Assembly (NCBI RefSeq): GCF_005405405.1
Contig: NZ_BJDZ01000004.1
Location: 62,001-126,000 of the forward strand
Length of the DNA stretch: 64,000 nt
Source: Lactiplantibacillus plajomi
Lineage (GTDB): Bacteria; Bacillota; Bacilli; Lactobacillales; Lactobacillaceae
Direction of reading: 5' to 3'
The notes beneath the pieces are model-generated. The model saw only the letters and a program-made list of their open reading frames with translations. It made no database searches and was not told where the DNA came from. A program made the translations under genes and the position numbers. Position 1 is the stretch's first letter; every line of letters starts with the position of its first letter. This document shows positions 1 to 8,235 of the stretch, piece after piece.

Positions 1-673
1 GCGCTTGCTGATTTAACTGTTGGTAGGCCGTGATTACGTCGCTGGGGACGTCGACGTGGTCGATGAAATGGCGACCAAGCGGACCGTAACCGGTCGGCGT
101 GTCGATCAGGCGTTGGCACTCGCCGAGGACCAGTTCGGTAAAGTAGCCGGCGTCCCAGGTCAGCTTATCAAAGGTTACCTGGTCGGTTGGTAGTTGGTCT
201 AGCGTTAGTGACTGCGGCTGGTAGTAAGTGAACGTCACCGTTGTCGGCCACTGGTGTTGAAAAGTAAGCGCAGTGCGGCGGGCGAGCAGCGGGTCTTGAA
301 CCAGTAAAACGTGGTGCCAGCTATTGGGTGCCAGCTGGCGTGCGTTAGTCGCGTTACTGCCAGAGTTGGTGGAAGTGTGGTCTAAGTGCAACTGGCCCAA
401 GTAGCCGGCCTGGCGCACGAGTAAGGTCATTAGGGCGGCTTCGCTCAGGCCGTTTTCAATGTTCAGGTTTTGGCGCAAATACTTAGTGGCGTGACCGACC
501 CCGCCGGCAATGATCATTGCCGGTAAGTCGTAGCGTTGGGCTAGTTCGCCCGCCATACGAGCCGTGACGGGGAGACTATTACCGCACAGAACGATGCCGT
601 CGACCGTGGTGGGTAACGGTTGGGCGGCGGTCAGCCAGTTCAGACAGCGGTTAAGTTGCGTTAATGCGGTCAT
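1..673 (-). CDS. YdcF/SanA-like DUF218 domain protein (3' part cut by window edge)
   Basis: About 224 N-terminal codons are visible; the gene runs off the left edge. DUF218 (YdcF/ElyC/SanA) proteins are envelope-associated or cytoplasmic proteins of poorly known biochemical role. Supporting features are an early beta strand ending in VLCGNSLP and, near residue 100, the segment DHTSTNSGSNA, which resembles the family's acidic-Ser-x-Asn/Ser-Thr motif. No signal peptide or membrane segment is seen, so this is the soluble YdcF type. The ATG at 673 overlaps the menG stop as ATGA, so the two genes are translationally coupled in one operon. Family assignment is fairly sure; function is unknown. Confidence 0.7.
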   Translation of the reverse strand, partial: MTALTQLNRCLNWLTAAQPLPTTVDGIVLCGNSLPVTARMAGELAQRYDLPAMIIAGGVGHATKYLRQNLNIENGLSEAALMTLLVRQAGYLGQLHLDHTSTNSGSNATNARQLAPNSWHHVLLVQDPLLARRTALTFQHQWPTTVTFTYYQPQSLTLDQLPTDQVTFDKLTWDAGYFTELVLGECQRLIDTPTGYGPLGRHFIDHVDVPSDVITAYQQLNQQA

Positions 674-1386
674 TTAGCCACCGCCTTCGTACCAAAGTGG
701 GCGGCCGCCGCGCCGAAGTTGAAGCGTTGGAAGTGGACGTCCTGAAAGCCAGCTTGTTGAAACATTGTGGCGAGTTGGCGGTAACTAGCGAAGTGGCGGG
801 TGGTTTCCTGCAAGTACGAATATTCTTGGTACTGGTGCGCAAACAGCCGGCCCAAAAACGGGACGACCTTGGTGAAGTACCACTGCCAGACTGGTTTGAT
901 CACTGGCAAGTCGGGTTGGGAGGTTTCAAGGCAAACCAACCGTGCGCCCGGCTTTAGTACCCGATAAATTTCGGCGAGGGCGGCCGGTTTGTCCGGTAAG
1001 TTGCGTAAGCCGAAACCAATCGTAACTAAATCGAAGGTGTTGTCGTGAAACGGCAGGTGCATGGCGTTCCCGCGTCGTAGCCAAACGCGGTCTTGTAAGT
1101 GCGCCCGTGCCACCTTTTGTTCGGCAATCGTGAGCATCGGTGCCGAAAAGTCGAGGCCGATGACTTCGCCTTTACTAGAAATTGTTTGGGCCAGGGCAAT
1201 CGTCCAGTCGCCGGTACCGCAACAGAGGTCGAGGGCGTGGGCGGTGTCGTTCAAGTGAATGTGACGCATTGTTTGTTTGCGCCAGTGCCGATGGGTGCCT
1301 AAGCTAATGATATTGTTCATCCGGTCGTAATTAGGGGCGATGGTGTCAAAGAGCCCACGAACGTTATGTAAGTAACGGTTTGCCAT
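670..1386 (-). CDS. menG: Demethylmenaquinone methyltransferase (MenG/UbiE)
   Basis: SAM-dependent C-methyltransferase that converts demethylmenaquinone to menaquinone. Rossmann motif I (ALDLCCGTGDW) lies near residue 50, followed by GLDFSAPML and the family signature GFGLRNLPD near residue 125. Length (238 aa) is normal. The start at 1386 is chosen because AGGAGG lies 6-7 nt upstream; an in-frame start 11 codons earlier has no ribosome site. It overlaps the downstream YdcF-like gene by 4 nt. No other men gene is in the window, so quinone precursors may be taken up or made elsewhere. The presence of menG suggests quinone-dependent electron transfer. Confidence 0.9.
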   Translation of the reverse strand: MANRYLHNVRGLFDTIAPNYDRMNNIISLGTHRHWRKQTMRHIHLNDTAHALDLCCGTGDWTIALAQTISSKGEVIGLDFSAPMLTIAEQKVARAHLQDRVWLRRGNAMHLPFHDNTFDLVTIGFGLRNLPDKPAALAEIYRVLKPGARLVCLETSQPDLPVIKPVWQWYFTKVVPFLGRLFAHQYQEYSYLQETTRHFASYRQLATMFQQAGFQDVHFQRFNFGAAAAHFGTKAVAK

Positions 1387-1448
1387 AAAAATTCCTCCTA
1401 CCTGAAGCGTTAAGTTCACTATAGCAGACTGGCGCTAAAAAAGGACGC

Positions 1449-1491
1449 AAAAAACGGACCGTTAGCGGATTTTCCGCCACGGTCCGTTTAA
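1449..1491 (-). terminator. Intrinsic terminator of the DyP gene
   Basis: The inverted repeat AAACGGACCGT / ACGGTCCGTTT is followed by a T-run on the minus strand. It lies between the DyP stop and menG, so the two are separate transcripts. Confidence 0.8.
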
Positions 1492-1503
1492 AGTTAAGTC
1501 ACA

Positions 1504-2460
1504 TTAGTGAAACTCGTCGTCGGCAATTTTTGCCAATAAATCGCGGGACGGGATGAAGTAGACCTGTCCGGATAAAATCTTGGAGAACGTCAGCAGGAAG
1601 TCGGATTGGGCAAGCATGTTCTTAAGCATTCCCTTGGTGACGGTCCAGTGACGGGCGTAACCGATGAAGTAGGTCCCGGTATTACCGGCCGCTGGGTTGG
1701 AGAACGGCACGTTCATCCGCACGATTTTTTGTTCAACACCGTCGACTTCAAATTGTGACGCGACGTTATGGGCGTTCTTGAACTTATCTTCGTCGGCCAG
1801 TTCGAAGTCGCTGAACTTCTCACGTCCAACCGCTTTTTCTTGGTTTTCGGTGGACATGTGTTCCCAAACCGGCATGTCGTGTTGCCATTTTTGGGCGAAG
1901 GCGTAGGAGCCGTTTTCAAATGTCGGGTCTTCGTCACCGACGAGCGCGTAATCGGCGGCGTCTTCCACGGCAGGGGCTTCGGTCCCGTCGATAAAGCCGA
2001 TGATGGCGCGACCTTCGAAGTAGCGGAACCCCTTAGTTTCGTCAATCACGCTGGTAATTGGTGCGAGCACCCGCTGGAACTGGGTCTGGGCTTCGTAAAC
2101 GACCGCTTCGTCGCTGGCGCGGATGTGGAAGAAGAGGTCGCCAGCGGTTGCGGGCATCTCATATTCCGGACCCTTTAACGTTTCGTACGTTTCAAGTTCC
2201 TTGGGCTTAGGCGCGTTTGGGAACAGGTAGTCCCAGGCCGCGTTGCTGATCCCGATGGCAACTTTTAGTTGGCTGCCGCTTTCGGGCTTGGCGTCGCGAA
2301 TCCGTAATGAACGAATAATGGCTTGCGAGCGGTCCGCAAATTCTTGGAACACTTCTTGATCGTGTTGCTGATTTTCGCGGTTTAATTTCAGAACGGTAAA
2401 TTGAACGTGTTCACCAACGTCTTTCCAGACATCTTGGGCACGACTTGGATCGATTGACAT
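1504..2460 (-). CDS. DyP-type haem peroxidase
   Basis: Dye-decolourising peroxidase of 318 aa that uses haem and H2O2. The distal Asp is in GFIDGT (about residue 155), the axial His in NAHNVAS (about residue 231) and the distal Arg in KIVRMNVPFS. There is no Tat signal and no encapsulin gene nearby, so it is probably cytoplasmic. Lactobacilli do not make haem, so activity would depend on imported haem. The start at 2460 is chosen for the GGAGGGG 6 nt upstream; an upstream in-frame ATG at 2484 lacks one. The gene is single and is followed by its own terminator. Confidence 0.88.
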   Translation of the reverse strand: MSIDPSRAQDVWKDVGEHVQFTVLKLNRENQQHDQEVFQEFADRSQAIIRSLRIRDAKPESGSQLKVAIGISNAAWDYLFPNAPKPKELETYETLKGPEYEMPATAGDLFFHIRASDEAVVYEAQTQFQRVLAPITSVIDETKGFRYFEGRAIIGFIDGTEAPAVEDAADYALVGDEDPTFENGSYAFAQKWQHDMPVWEHMSTENQEKAVGREKFSDFELADEDKFKNAHNVASQFEVDGVEQKIVRMNVPFSNPAAGNTGTYFIGYARHWTVTKGMLKNMLAQSDFLLTFSKILSGQVYFIPSRDLLAKIADDEFH

Positions 2461-2652
2461 AATTATCCCCTCCAAAAATGGCATAGATTAAGCTAATTTC
2501 AGCGTACCGAAGCCCCTTAAAATAGTCAATTAAAAGCAATGCCAAAATCCGTCTTTGACGGGATTTCAGCGGGGGTTAGGGTGTTTGCTGAGCAACCAAA
2601 CTCGTAGCGACTAGCGTAGTGTATTTTTATTCAGTTAAATCCGTTTTTGGAT

Positions 2653-2689
2653 AAAAAAAGTTGCCACCCAATATCATAGGTGGCAACTA
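2653..2689 (-). terminator. Intrinsic terminator after tRNA-Ala
   Basis: GTTGCCACC / GGTGGCAAC hairpin followed on the minus strand by seven T, directly downstream of the tRNA. Confidence 0.8.
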
Positions 2690-2702
2690 GCGGTAATTAT
2701 AA

Positions 2703-2775
2703 TGGACCCTACCGGATTTGAACCGACGACCTCCTGCATGCGAAGCAGGCGCTCTCCCAACTGAGCTAAGGGCCC
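2703..2775 (-). tRNA. tRNA-Ala (anticodon CGC)
   Basis: A 73-nt cloverleaf with acceptor GGGCCCT pairing AGGGTCC (one G-T pair) and discriminator A. The anticodon stem CCTGC/GCAGG has loop TTCGCAT, so the anticodon is CGC (reads GCG, Ala). The T-arm contains GGTTCGAATCC. CCA is not encoded. It is a lone tRNA with its own terminator. Confidence 0.93.
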
Positions 2776-2833
2776 GAGTACTATTTCAGTATACCGCAAT
2801 TTAGTCATCGTGCAAGCCGTGCCGTTAAGAAAA

Positions 2834-3205
2834 TTAATGTCGGCTGGCGCGGTGGTTTGCGTTCCCACGAATTTTATGCACTTTGCGTTTGAATTGCGGT
2901 CGGTTCGCTGGTTCGAACTTAAAGTGACGCATTTTGCCACCGAAAGCCTGACCAGCTAAACGGCGTTTGAGCCAATCCTGCATAATCGTGACCATGCTGT
3001 TGATTTGGTCGACGCGTAGTTGGTCGGCTTGCTGCTGGGCCAACGGTAACAGGTTAGTTTGTAGCTGGCCAACCAATTTTTGGTGGTAGGCAACGAGCTC
3101 GGTTGTTAGCAGTGCGTCGGTGTAACTATTGAATAATTTTTGAATGGTCATTAAAGCGTCTTTAATGCTACTAGGTTGGTAGTAGCGGTCGTCCGTGTTC
3201 GTCAA
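2834..3205 (-). CDS. Hypothetical protein, basic C-terminus
   Basis: 123 aa starting at TTG, with GGGGGAAG about 6 nt upstream. I do not recognise the family. It looks soluble and helical, with a Gln- and Leu-rich middle (QTNLLPLAQQQADQL) and a strongly basic tail with several Arg, Lys and His residues. No membrane segment or signal peptide is seen. It is transcribed divergently from the 3321-3650 gene, with only about 115 bp between them. Codon use resembles that of its neighbours, so it is probably a real gene. Confidence 0.55.
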   Translation of the reverse strand: MTNTDDRYYQPSSIKDALMTIQKLFNSYTDALLTTELVAYHQKLVGQLQTNLLPLAQQQADQLRVDQINSMVTIMQDWLKRRLAGQAFGGKMRHFKFEPANRPQFKRKVHKIRGNANHRASRH

Positions 3206-3320
3206 TTGACTTCCCCCTTAGTTGCGTTAAGTATATCAGATTTTGATTAAAAAGACGGGTCAGTCGTGGTAATGTGTCGCGTAACTCGGTAAAATGTGGG
3301 CACCAAGTGAGGAGGAGAAA

Positions 3321-3650
3321 ATGATGATTGAAACGACTGAATTAATGACTACGGCGGCGACGGTTCTGGACAACGCTTACGACGCCTTTCAGCGTGAACA
3401 GCTGGCCCGTGATTCGCAAGCGCTGTTTGACCACGCTGATCAGATTTTTACGATTCAGATGATTAACCAGGCGACCCACGACTACCTATTTGACGAAGCG
3501 ATTGCCAAGCGGGTGGTGACGCTCGGGTCACGAGTACTCACGGAAATGTACCAACGGGCAATCTCGGCAGAAGTTGTGAAGTTTAATTTTACCGGCAATG
3601 ATATTCGCTGGCTGTTAGATTTACCACGGGCCCACCGGCGGCAACGATAA
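3321..3650 (+). CDS. Hypothetical small soluble protein
   Basis: 109 aa. The start at 3321 follows GAGGAGG by about 5 nt; the longer in-frame reading from 3294 has the ribosome site inside it. The protein is predicted helical, acidic in the N-terminal half and basic at the very end (PRAHRRQR). I recognise no family. A strong terminator follows at 3700-3743, so it is a single-gene unit, divergent from the gene ending at 2834. Confidence 0.6.
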   Translation: MMIETTELMTTAATVLDNAYDAFQREQLARDSQALFDHADQIFTIQMINQATHDYLFDEAIAKRVVTLGSRVLTEMYQRAISAEVVKFNFTGNDIRWLLDLPRAHRRQR

Positions 3651-3699
3651 GTTTTGAAAGCGGATATTACCGAAATATTTTATGACTAACTAGGGTAAC

Positions 3700-3743
3700 A
3701 AAGCGGATTTTACGTTGACCTAACGTAAAAATGCGCTTTTTTT
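3700..3743 (+). terminator. Intrinsic terminator
   Basis: Long inverted repeat AAAGCG..ATTTTACGTT / AACGTAAAA.TGCGCTTT ending in a T-run, about 50 bp after the gene ending at 3650. Confidence 0.8.
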
Positions 3744-3985
3744 AAGGCTAAATAGCGTTTTTTTCAAAATTCTTTTGTTACAAAATTTCTGAAGACGCAA
3801 AAAACAATGCCGGTTTGACAAGGTTTTCAAATGGAAATGTTACGGTAATCAATGATTGTTATCCTCTTGTAACATTCGTAACATATTGTTATTTTGTTGG
3901 TATTTGCATGTAACAAAGATTGAGTAGTATAGACCTTGGCTTGAAGTACATACGTGACATTCTTTATGGAGTGATCATTATCAAA
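3744..3985 (+). promoter_or_regulatory. AT-rich promoter and leader of the cell-wall hydrolase gene
   Basis: A -35-like TTGACA at 3815 with TGTTAC 17 nt later is a weak promoter candidate. TGTAAC/GTTACA-like words recur through the region, and one pair forms a perfect WalR-type box (listed separately). Nothing else is seen. Confidence 0.4.
3857..3873 (+). promoter_or_regulatory. WalR (YycF)-type binding site
   Basis: TGTTAT-N5-TGTAAC fits the WalR consensus TGT(A/T)A(A/T/C)-N5-TGT(A/T)A(A/T/C) at every fixed position. It lies about 110 bp upstream of a LysM-NlpC/P60 peptidoglycan hydrolase, the classic kind of WalRK target. The site is seen in the sequence; its function is inferred. Confidence 0.6.
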
Positions 3986-4951
3986 GTGAAAGTAAATATT
4001 AAACAAGTAATGTTAGGAACCGCCGCATTGGCCGGCTTATTAGTTACCAGCCAAGCAGTTGCTAGTGCTGATACGATGAAAGTTAAAGCTGGGGATACGG
4101 TTTGGGCATATTCTCAAAAGTTTAACGTTTCAATCGACAAGATTGCTGAAGCAAACAACTTAAGCAACCCTGATTTGATTATCGCGGGTCACACCATCAA
4201 CATCCCTGGTGTTAAGACTGGCGAAAAGGTTGCCGCAAAGAAGACGACCGCTGTTAGTGCAAGCAGCGCCAAGTCAACAACGGCAACTTCTGCAAGTAGT
4301 CAAGCAACTTCTGCAGCTGCTACCAGCTCATCAGTTACTAGTGCAAGTAGCTCGAGCCAAGCAGTTTCAAGCAGCAAGTCCACTGCTAGTGCAAGCAGCG
4401 TAACGTCAGCTTCTTCTAGCTCAGTTGCTTCACAAGCAAGCTCAAGTTCCGTAGCTTCATCAACGTCACAATCTTCTGTTAGCTCACAAGCAAGCTCAAC
4501 GGCTACTTCATCGAGTTCACAAGCAACGTCACAAAGCAGCTCAAACAACAACAGTCAAGCTGCTGCAAGCTCAAGCTCGACGACCTATACGTCACCATCG
4601 TTAACGTCAGCTAACATTTCATCAAACTACAGCTCAGTTATCGCTGCTGCTAAGACGTTCTTAGGCACTCCATACGAACAAATGGATTGCTCTGCCTTCA
4701 CGCAAGCAGCCTTTGCTAAGATTGGTCTTTCAATTGGCCGGACGACTTACGCCCAAGCAACTCTTGGCTCACACGTTCCAGCTAGCCAAGCCCAAGCCGG
4801 CGACTTGATTTTCTGGGGTTCTGACTCCAAACCTTACCACGTTGGGATCTCACTTGGCGGTAGCTCATACATCGCTTCACCAGATTACGGCGAAACGGTT
4901 TCAATCAAGAGCACCACTTACTTCCAACCAAGCTTTGCTATCCACATGTAA
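3986..4951 (+). CDS. Secreted LysM - NlpC/P60 peptidoglycan hydrolase
   Basis: About 321 aa exported wall endopeptidase. Order: signal peptide (residues 1-28, ending near SQAVASA), one LysM domain (KAGDTVWAYSQKFNVS.. to INIPG), a linker of about 140 residues made almost wholly of Ser, Ala, Thr and Gln, then a C-terminal NlpC/P60 domain with the nucleophile Cys in DCSAF and the catalytic His in YHVGI. The start is uncertain: GTG 3986 lies 9 nt after TGGAGTGATC, which extends along the anti-Shine-Dalgarno sequence; GTG 3971 and TTG 3920 are also in frame. Family members cut D-Glu-diamino-acid bonds at septa. Probably WalRK-controlled (see 3857). Confidence 0.88.
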   Translation: MKVNIKQVMLGTAALAGLLVTSQAVASADTMKVKAGDTVWAYSQKFNVSIDKIAEANNLSNPDLIIAGHTINIPGVKTGEKVAAKKTTAVSASSAKSTTATSASSQATSAAATSSSVTSASSSSQAVSSSKSTASASSVTSASSSSVASQASSSSVASSTSQSSVSSQASSTATSSSSQATSQSSSNNNSQAAASSSSTTYTSPSLTSANISSNYSSVIAAAKTFLGTPYEQMDCSAFTQAAFAKIGLSIGRTTYAQATLGSHVPASQAQAGDLIFWGSDSKPYHVGISLGGSSYIASPDYGETVSIKSTTYFQPSFAIHM

Positions 4952-4978
4952 AGCGAACCTTATAACTGAAATTTAAAG

Positions 4979-5021
4979 TAGGAGCTTTTAGGAAGGCGAC
5001 TTCCTAATGGCTCCTATTTTG
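4979..5021 (+). terminator. Intrinsic terminator of the NlpC/P60 gene
   Basis: TAGGAGC..TTAGGAAG / CTTCCTAA.GGCTCCTA stem followed by TTTTG. Confidence 0.75.
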
Positions 5022-5029
5022 TGTCAAAA

Positions 5030-5126
5030 AAGCTGTGACACAAGTCACAGCCTCTTCGTTACGTTTATTTTCGTTCGATAGTAGTCGAAACGTGCGCCCA
5101 AAGTTAGTTGGCTTTGGGCGCACGTA
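5030..5126 (+). repeat. Dispersed repeat R1, short copy D
   Basis: Internally deleted copy of the family found at 27829, 43578 and 62414. It keeps the GCTGTGAC..GTCACAGC hairpin (5031-5051) and the TAGTCGAAACGTGCGCC block. The middle is reduced to a perfect 13-bp hairpin (5091-5124, CGTGCGCCCAAAG / CTTTGGGCGCACG). It sits between two convergent gene ends and may serve as terminator for both. Confidence 0.65.
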
Positions 5127-5134
5127 CTTCGGCT

Positions 5135-5329
5135 TTATTTAGCTTTACTGTTCATGAATTTCTTTAACAGTTGTAACTCTTCTTGCGTCGGTGTCGCTTC
5201 ACCGGATTTAATGTTATGAATCCGTTCGACCGATAACTGACTGCCAAAGGCAAGATCATTATCCGTGAGATGGTGCTGACGTTCGAACCCGATGATCTTT
5301 TCTGACAACTGACTTAATGGTAGTTCCAT
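5135..5329 (-). CDS. Small helix-turn-helix protein
   Basis: 64 aa with an XRE-like fold in its C-terminal two thirds (TDNDLAFGSQLSVERIHNIKSGEATP), including the helix, turn and IHNIKSG pattern of Cro-type domains. Resembles small lactobacillar HTH proteins of the LBP_cg2779 type; no target is known. The start at 5329 is preceded by GGTGAGGAG; an in-frame GTG three codons earlier lies inside that ribosome site. It ends next to R1 copy D and is probably a single gene. Confidence 0.7.
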   Translation of the reverse strand: MELPLSQLSEKIIGFERQHHLTDNDLAFGSQLSVERIHNIKSGEATPTQEELQLLKKFMNSKAK

Positions 5330-5433
5330 GCTCCTCACCCCGATTATTAGAATTCGTAAAAGTTCAGTGCGCTGTAACTGATACTTTCATTATAACTTAA
5401 ATCGGCAAAAACGGGGAAGTCAGACCATTGAAG

Positions 5434-7098
5434 TTACGGTTTTGCCGGTTGTTCAGTTAGCTGACGTTGTAATTTAACCAATACGTCGGTGACCTCTTGT
5501 GGTAACCGGTCATCATTACTGTGCTGGTAGTGGTCAACGAAGTTCGAACGAATTTCAAGCCGGTCGGCAACTAACTTGCGGTAGGCCGGGTCATCGGCGG
5601 CGATTGGGAAGTCGGCCAGTTTTAACGCCTGCATGTGATCCAAGCCGGCGAACGATTCCCATTCAGCGGTGTCGTTTACGACCGCTTCGAGCGCGCCCAG
5701 CGTGATTTCCTTAGGCACCTTCTTGTCACCAAAGTACCCGGTATTTAATAGGTAACAATCCAAATGGCGTTCTTCAAAGAGCGCTTTAAAATCGTGGTAG
5801 TCTTGCGATAACGGGTAGACTCGGAACGGGTTGGCAAAGGGTTCGATCACCAGCGCGTTGCGGTCCACGTCTCCGATTAAGTTTTCGGCGGTACTGCGCT
5901 TCGTGGCCAGGGTAACGCCGAAGGTTGCGGCCAGGGTGGCATCGTCAACTTTGATTACTGGTGGTAAACTATCGTCCTTCATGATCCAGAAAATGGCGTT
6001 GATCGGGGCATTTTCCTTATCAACCCGGTTCGTTGAGGCGTAGCGCGACTTAATGGTCCGACCGTTCCCGTTGCGGAGGTCTTCGGTGACCAGCACTTTA
6101 CGTTGTTGATCATCGAGGGTCACGCCGACGTTTTGGACCGTCATGAAGTACTTGGTTTCGTCCGAAGTCATTGGGTAGTCGTTGGTCTTGTCGAAGTAGG
6201 ACGGTTCCAACGCTACCGATTGACCGGACTTGCGGTTAATTACGAAGGCGTCGTCGTGCAGGACGGTAATATCGTATTTATAGCCGTGTTTATTATGCGT
6301 CAGGGTCGATTTACCGGAACCTGAGAGTCCGAACATTGCGAAGACCTGGTCCTGCTTGTCCTTAAAGTGGAAGGCTTTTAAACCACCGTGGCAGGCTACA
6401 TAGCCGTGCCGGTGGGCAATGGACCACGCTAAAGTCAGCGTTGACTTCTTCAATTCACCGAAGTAGGACATCCCCAAAATGGCCGCCACGTTATGTTCAG
6501 GATCAAAGAGCGCCAGCCCGTCCGGATAATCCGGATCGTGGTAAGTTGGGTCGGCATAGATGTATATGTCACCTTCTGGATAAGCGACGGAGTTCTCAAA
6601 CATTTCCTGATAAGCCTTGGTGATCGGCTGGAAGTTCAGCATGTATGAGAGTAGGTTGTTGGCGAAACCATTCGGGATAGCGAGGTGGGCGCGAACGATG
6701 AAGTCCTGATCCAAACCGACAAAAACGTCGGCCTTGATGAATTTCTTATCGCGACTTTCGTAAATGGCTTGGCGTAAGCGACCGGCCATATCGGCTTCAT
6801 CGACGCCGGGATTGCCCAGGATACGGCGCGCCTGTGCGGTCCGACCCACAACTTTCCCCGTGTTGGTCACGAGCATCTTTGCGTCTTCCGGTAACCCTAA
6901 GTCGGTTGGCCGGTAAATCGGTAAGTCAGTTTTAATCGTGCCAGGATCCTGGGTCGCCAGCTCGTAAGCGGTGGCGACATCCGGAACGTGCGTCATGTTA
7001 TTGCCATAAAAGGCCGTTTCAACCGTGGAACGAATTTGTGAAAAAATGGGGTTGCTACGGCCAATGGCGTCTCGTTGATATGAATTATGTGTACTCAT
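5434..7098 (-). CDS. pckA: Phosphoenolpyruvate carboxykinase (ATP)
   Basis: ATP + oxaloacetate = PEP + CO2 + ADP; 554 aa. It has the PEPCK P-loop GLSGSGKST (about residue 254), the metal-binding HDDAF block and a downstream adenine-binding region, all in the usual order. In lactobacilli it links C4 acids with PEP for gluconeogenesis or anaplerosis. The start at 7098 has GGGAGG 8 nt upstream. Upstream, a cre-like sequence at 7153-7166 overlaps the likely -35 region, suggesting CcpA repression. The gene appears monocistronic. Confidence 0.93.
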   Translation of the reverse strand: MSTHNSYQRDAIGRSNPIFSQIRSTVETAFYGNNMTHVPDVATAYELATQDPGTIKTDLPIYRPTDLGLPEDAKMLVTNTGKVVGRTAQARRILGNPGVDEADMAGRLRQAIYESRDKKFIKADVFVGLDQDFIVRAHLAIPNGFANNLLSYMLNFQPITKAYQEMFENSVAYPEGDIYIYADPTYHDPDYPDGLALFDPEHNVAAILGMSYFGELKKSTLTLAWSIAHRHGYVACHGGLKAFHFKDKQDQVFAMFGLSGSGKSTLTHNKHGYKYDITVLHDDAFVINRKSGQSVALEPSYFDKTNDYPMTSDETKYFMTVQNVGVTLDDQQRKVLVTEDLRNGNGRTIKSRYASTNRVDKENAPINAIFWIMKDDSLPPVIKVDDATLAATFGVTLATKRSTAENLIGDVDRNALVIEPFANPFRVYPLSQDYHDFKALFEERHLDCYLLNTGYFGDKKVPKEITLGALEAVVNDTAEWESFAGLDHMQALKLADFPIAADDPAYRKLVADRLEIRSNFVDHYQHSNDDRLPQEVTDVLVKLQRQLTEQPAKP

Positions 7099-7152
7099 AA
7101 ACGTGCCTCCCTATCTCATAAGTTAGATTCATTTTAGCATAGATTATCGAGG

Positions 7153-7166
7153 AGTAAGCGCTTTAT
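7153..7166 (-). promoter_or_regulatory. cre-like site (CcpA) at the pckA promoter
   Basis: AGTAAGCGCTTTAT keeps the palindromic core GTAAGCGCTT of the cre consensus, with mismatches at the ends. On the minus strand it overlaps the -35 region about 17 nt before TGCTAAAAT. Confidence 0.45.
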
Positions 7167-7324
7167 TTTGAGACAGTAAAGGGATTTGGGCACTATTTGA
7201 TCATCCAAATCGAGGTTAACAAGCGGGTAATCACGGGTTTATGTTGCAATTTTAGCCACTTGCGAATTAATGAACAATTTTTCAGTTCGTATCAACACCC
7301 CCTAAATAATTCTTGCGTTGAAAG

Positions 7325-7338
7325 CTATATTAGTATAG
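7325..7338 (+). promoter_or_regulatory. Palindrome upstream of the TetR gene
   Basis: CTATA-TTAG-TATAG inverted repeat about 75 bp before the TetR start, overlapping a probable -10 region. It may be an autoregulatory operator; this is inference only. Confidence 0.3.
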
Positions 7339-7410
7339 TTTATTTAGTAGTAATAACCATTACTGGCGAACTGGAATCCTGGGTCGCCAGGGTGAGAAGG
7401 GGTGCTTGCC

Positions 7411-8079
7411 TTGCCACGAAAACGAAATACGCAACGGCGCATGGAAATCGTTAACACGGCCTTTCGCTTATTTGCCGAAAACGGTTATAACGACGTTCAA
7501 ATGAAGGACATTGCGGACGCCTGTGATATTAGCAAGTCGTTGTTGCAACATTACTTTCCAAAGAAAATCGTCTTGTTAAGCACGATGCTAAACGAGCTAA
7601 TGGTCAGTACGTTCATCTATGGTAATGAAAAAATGACCACGTTATCGCCTGAACAACGGACGATGATTCAAATGAGTTTTCTGTTGCGCATGTTGGACGA
7701 AAACCCAACGATTGAGCACTTCATTCGTGACGTGTTTGAAAGCCCGGAACTGACCACCGAAATCGTGTTGGTGATTCTGGACTGGTTGGAAGCCATCGGG
7801 GTTTCCGGTGAGACCGCCGTGATTCGCTACGCGCTGAACTTTGCCGTGTCCGGCGGGATGGCGGTGTTCTTCAAGCGTAAACTCTTACGGGCCAGCGTTG
7901 AGGGGATTTCTCAAAACATCGATCAGGCCTTCTACTTATTGTTAGGTGAAGACACGCAGCAGATCAACCAGATTTATTTAAGTACCGCGAAGTATAATAC
8001 GGATCACTACTACCACGAGTTCATCGCTTGTATCCACCAACATTCGGCGATTGAACTGCGTAATGAAATAAAATTTTAA
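7411..8079 (+). CDS. TetR/AcrR family transcriptional regulator
   Basis: 222 aa. The N-terminal HTH spans about residues 8-55 (AFRLFAENGYNDVQMKDIADA, then DISKSLLQHYFPKK), followed by a helical ligand-binding domain with no recognisable ligand signature. TTG 7411 is chosen because AAGGGG lies about 8 nt upstream; GTG 7402 overlaps that ribosome site. No transporter or enzyme is adjacent in the same direction, and the MarR gene follows after about 155 bp. The target is unknown. Confidence 0.82.
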   Translation: MPRKRNTQRRMEIVNTAFRLFAENGYNDVQMKDIADACDISKSLLQHYFPKKIVLLSTMLNELMVSTFIYGNEKMTTLSPEQRTMIQMSFLLRMLDENPTIEHFIRDVFESPELTTEIVLVILDWLEAIGVSGETAVIRYALNFAVSGGMAVFFKRKLLRASVEGISQNIDQAFYLLLGEDTQQINQIYLSTAKYNTDHYYHEFIACIHQHSAIELRNEIKF

Positions 8080-8235
8080 TATTAAAAGCGACCTAAAAAA
8101 CTTGTATTCCGTAAAATATACTAGTACACTTTAAAGCGGGGAAATGATAAAAGACGCTTACTATATTTATACAAACTAGGTCGAATTATGAGTAATTGAG
8201 AGCAGTAATTCGATAGATTGAAAGGGAGATTTGAA

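Noticed and set aside
4230..4590. Ser-rich repetitive tract as a tandem DNA repeat or CRISPR
   Set aside because: It encodes the Ser/Ala linker of the NlpC/P60 protein with varied codons; there are no regular spacers.
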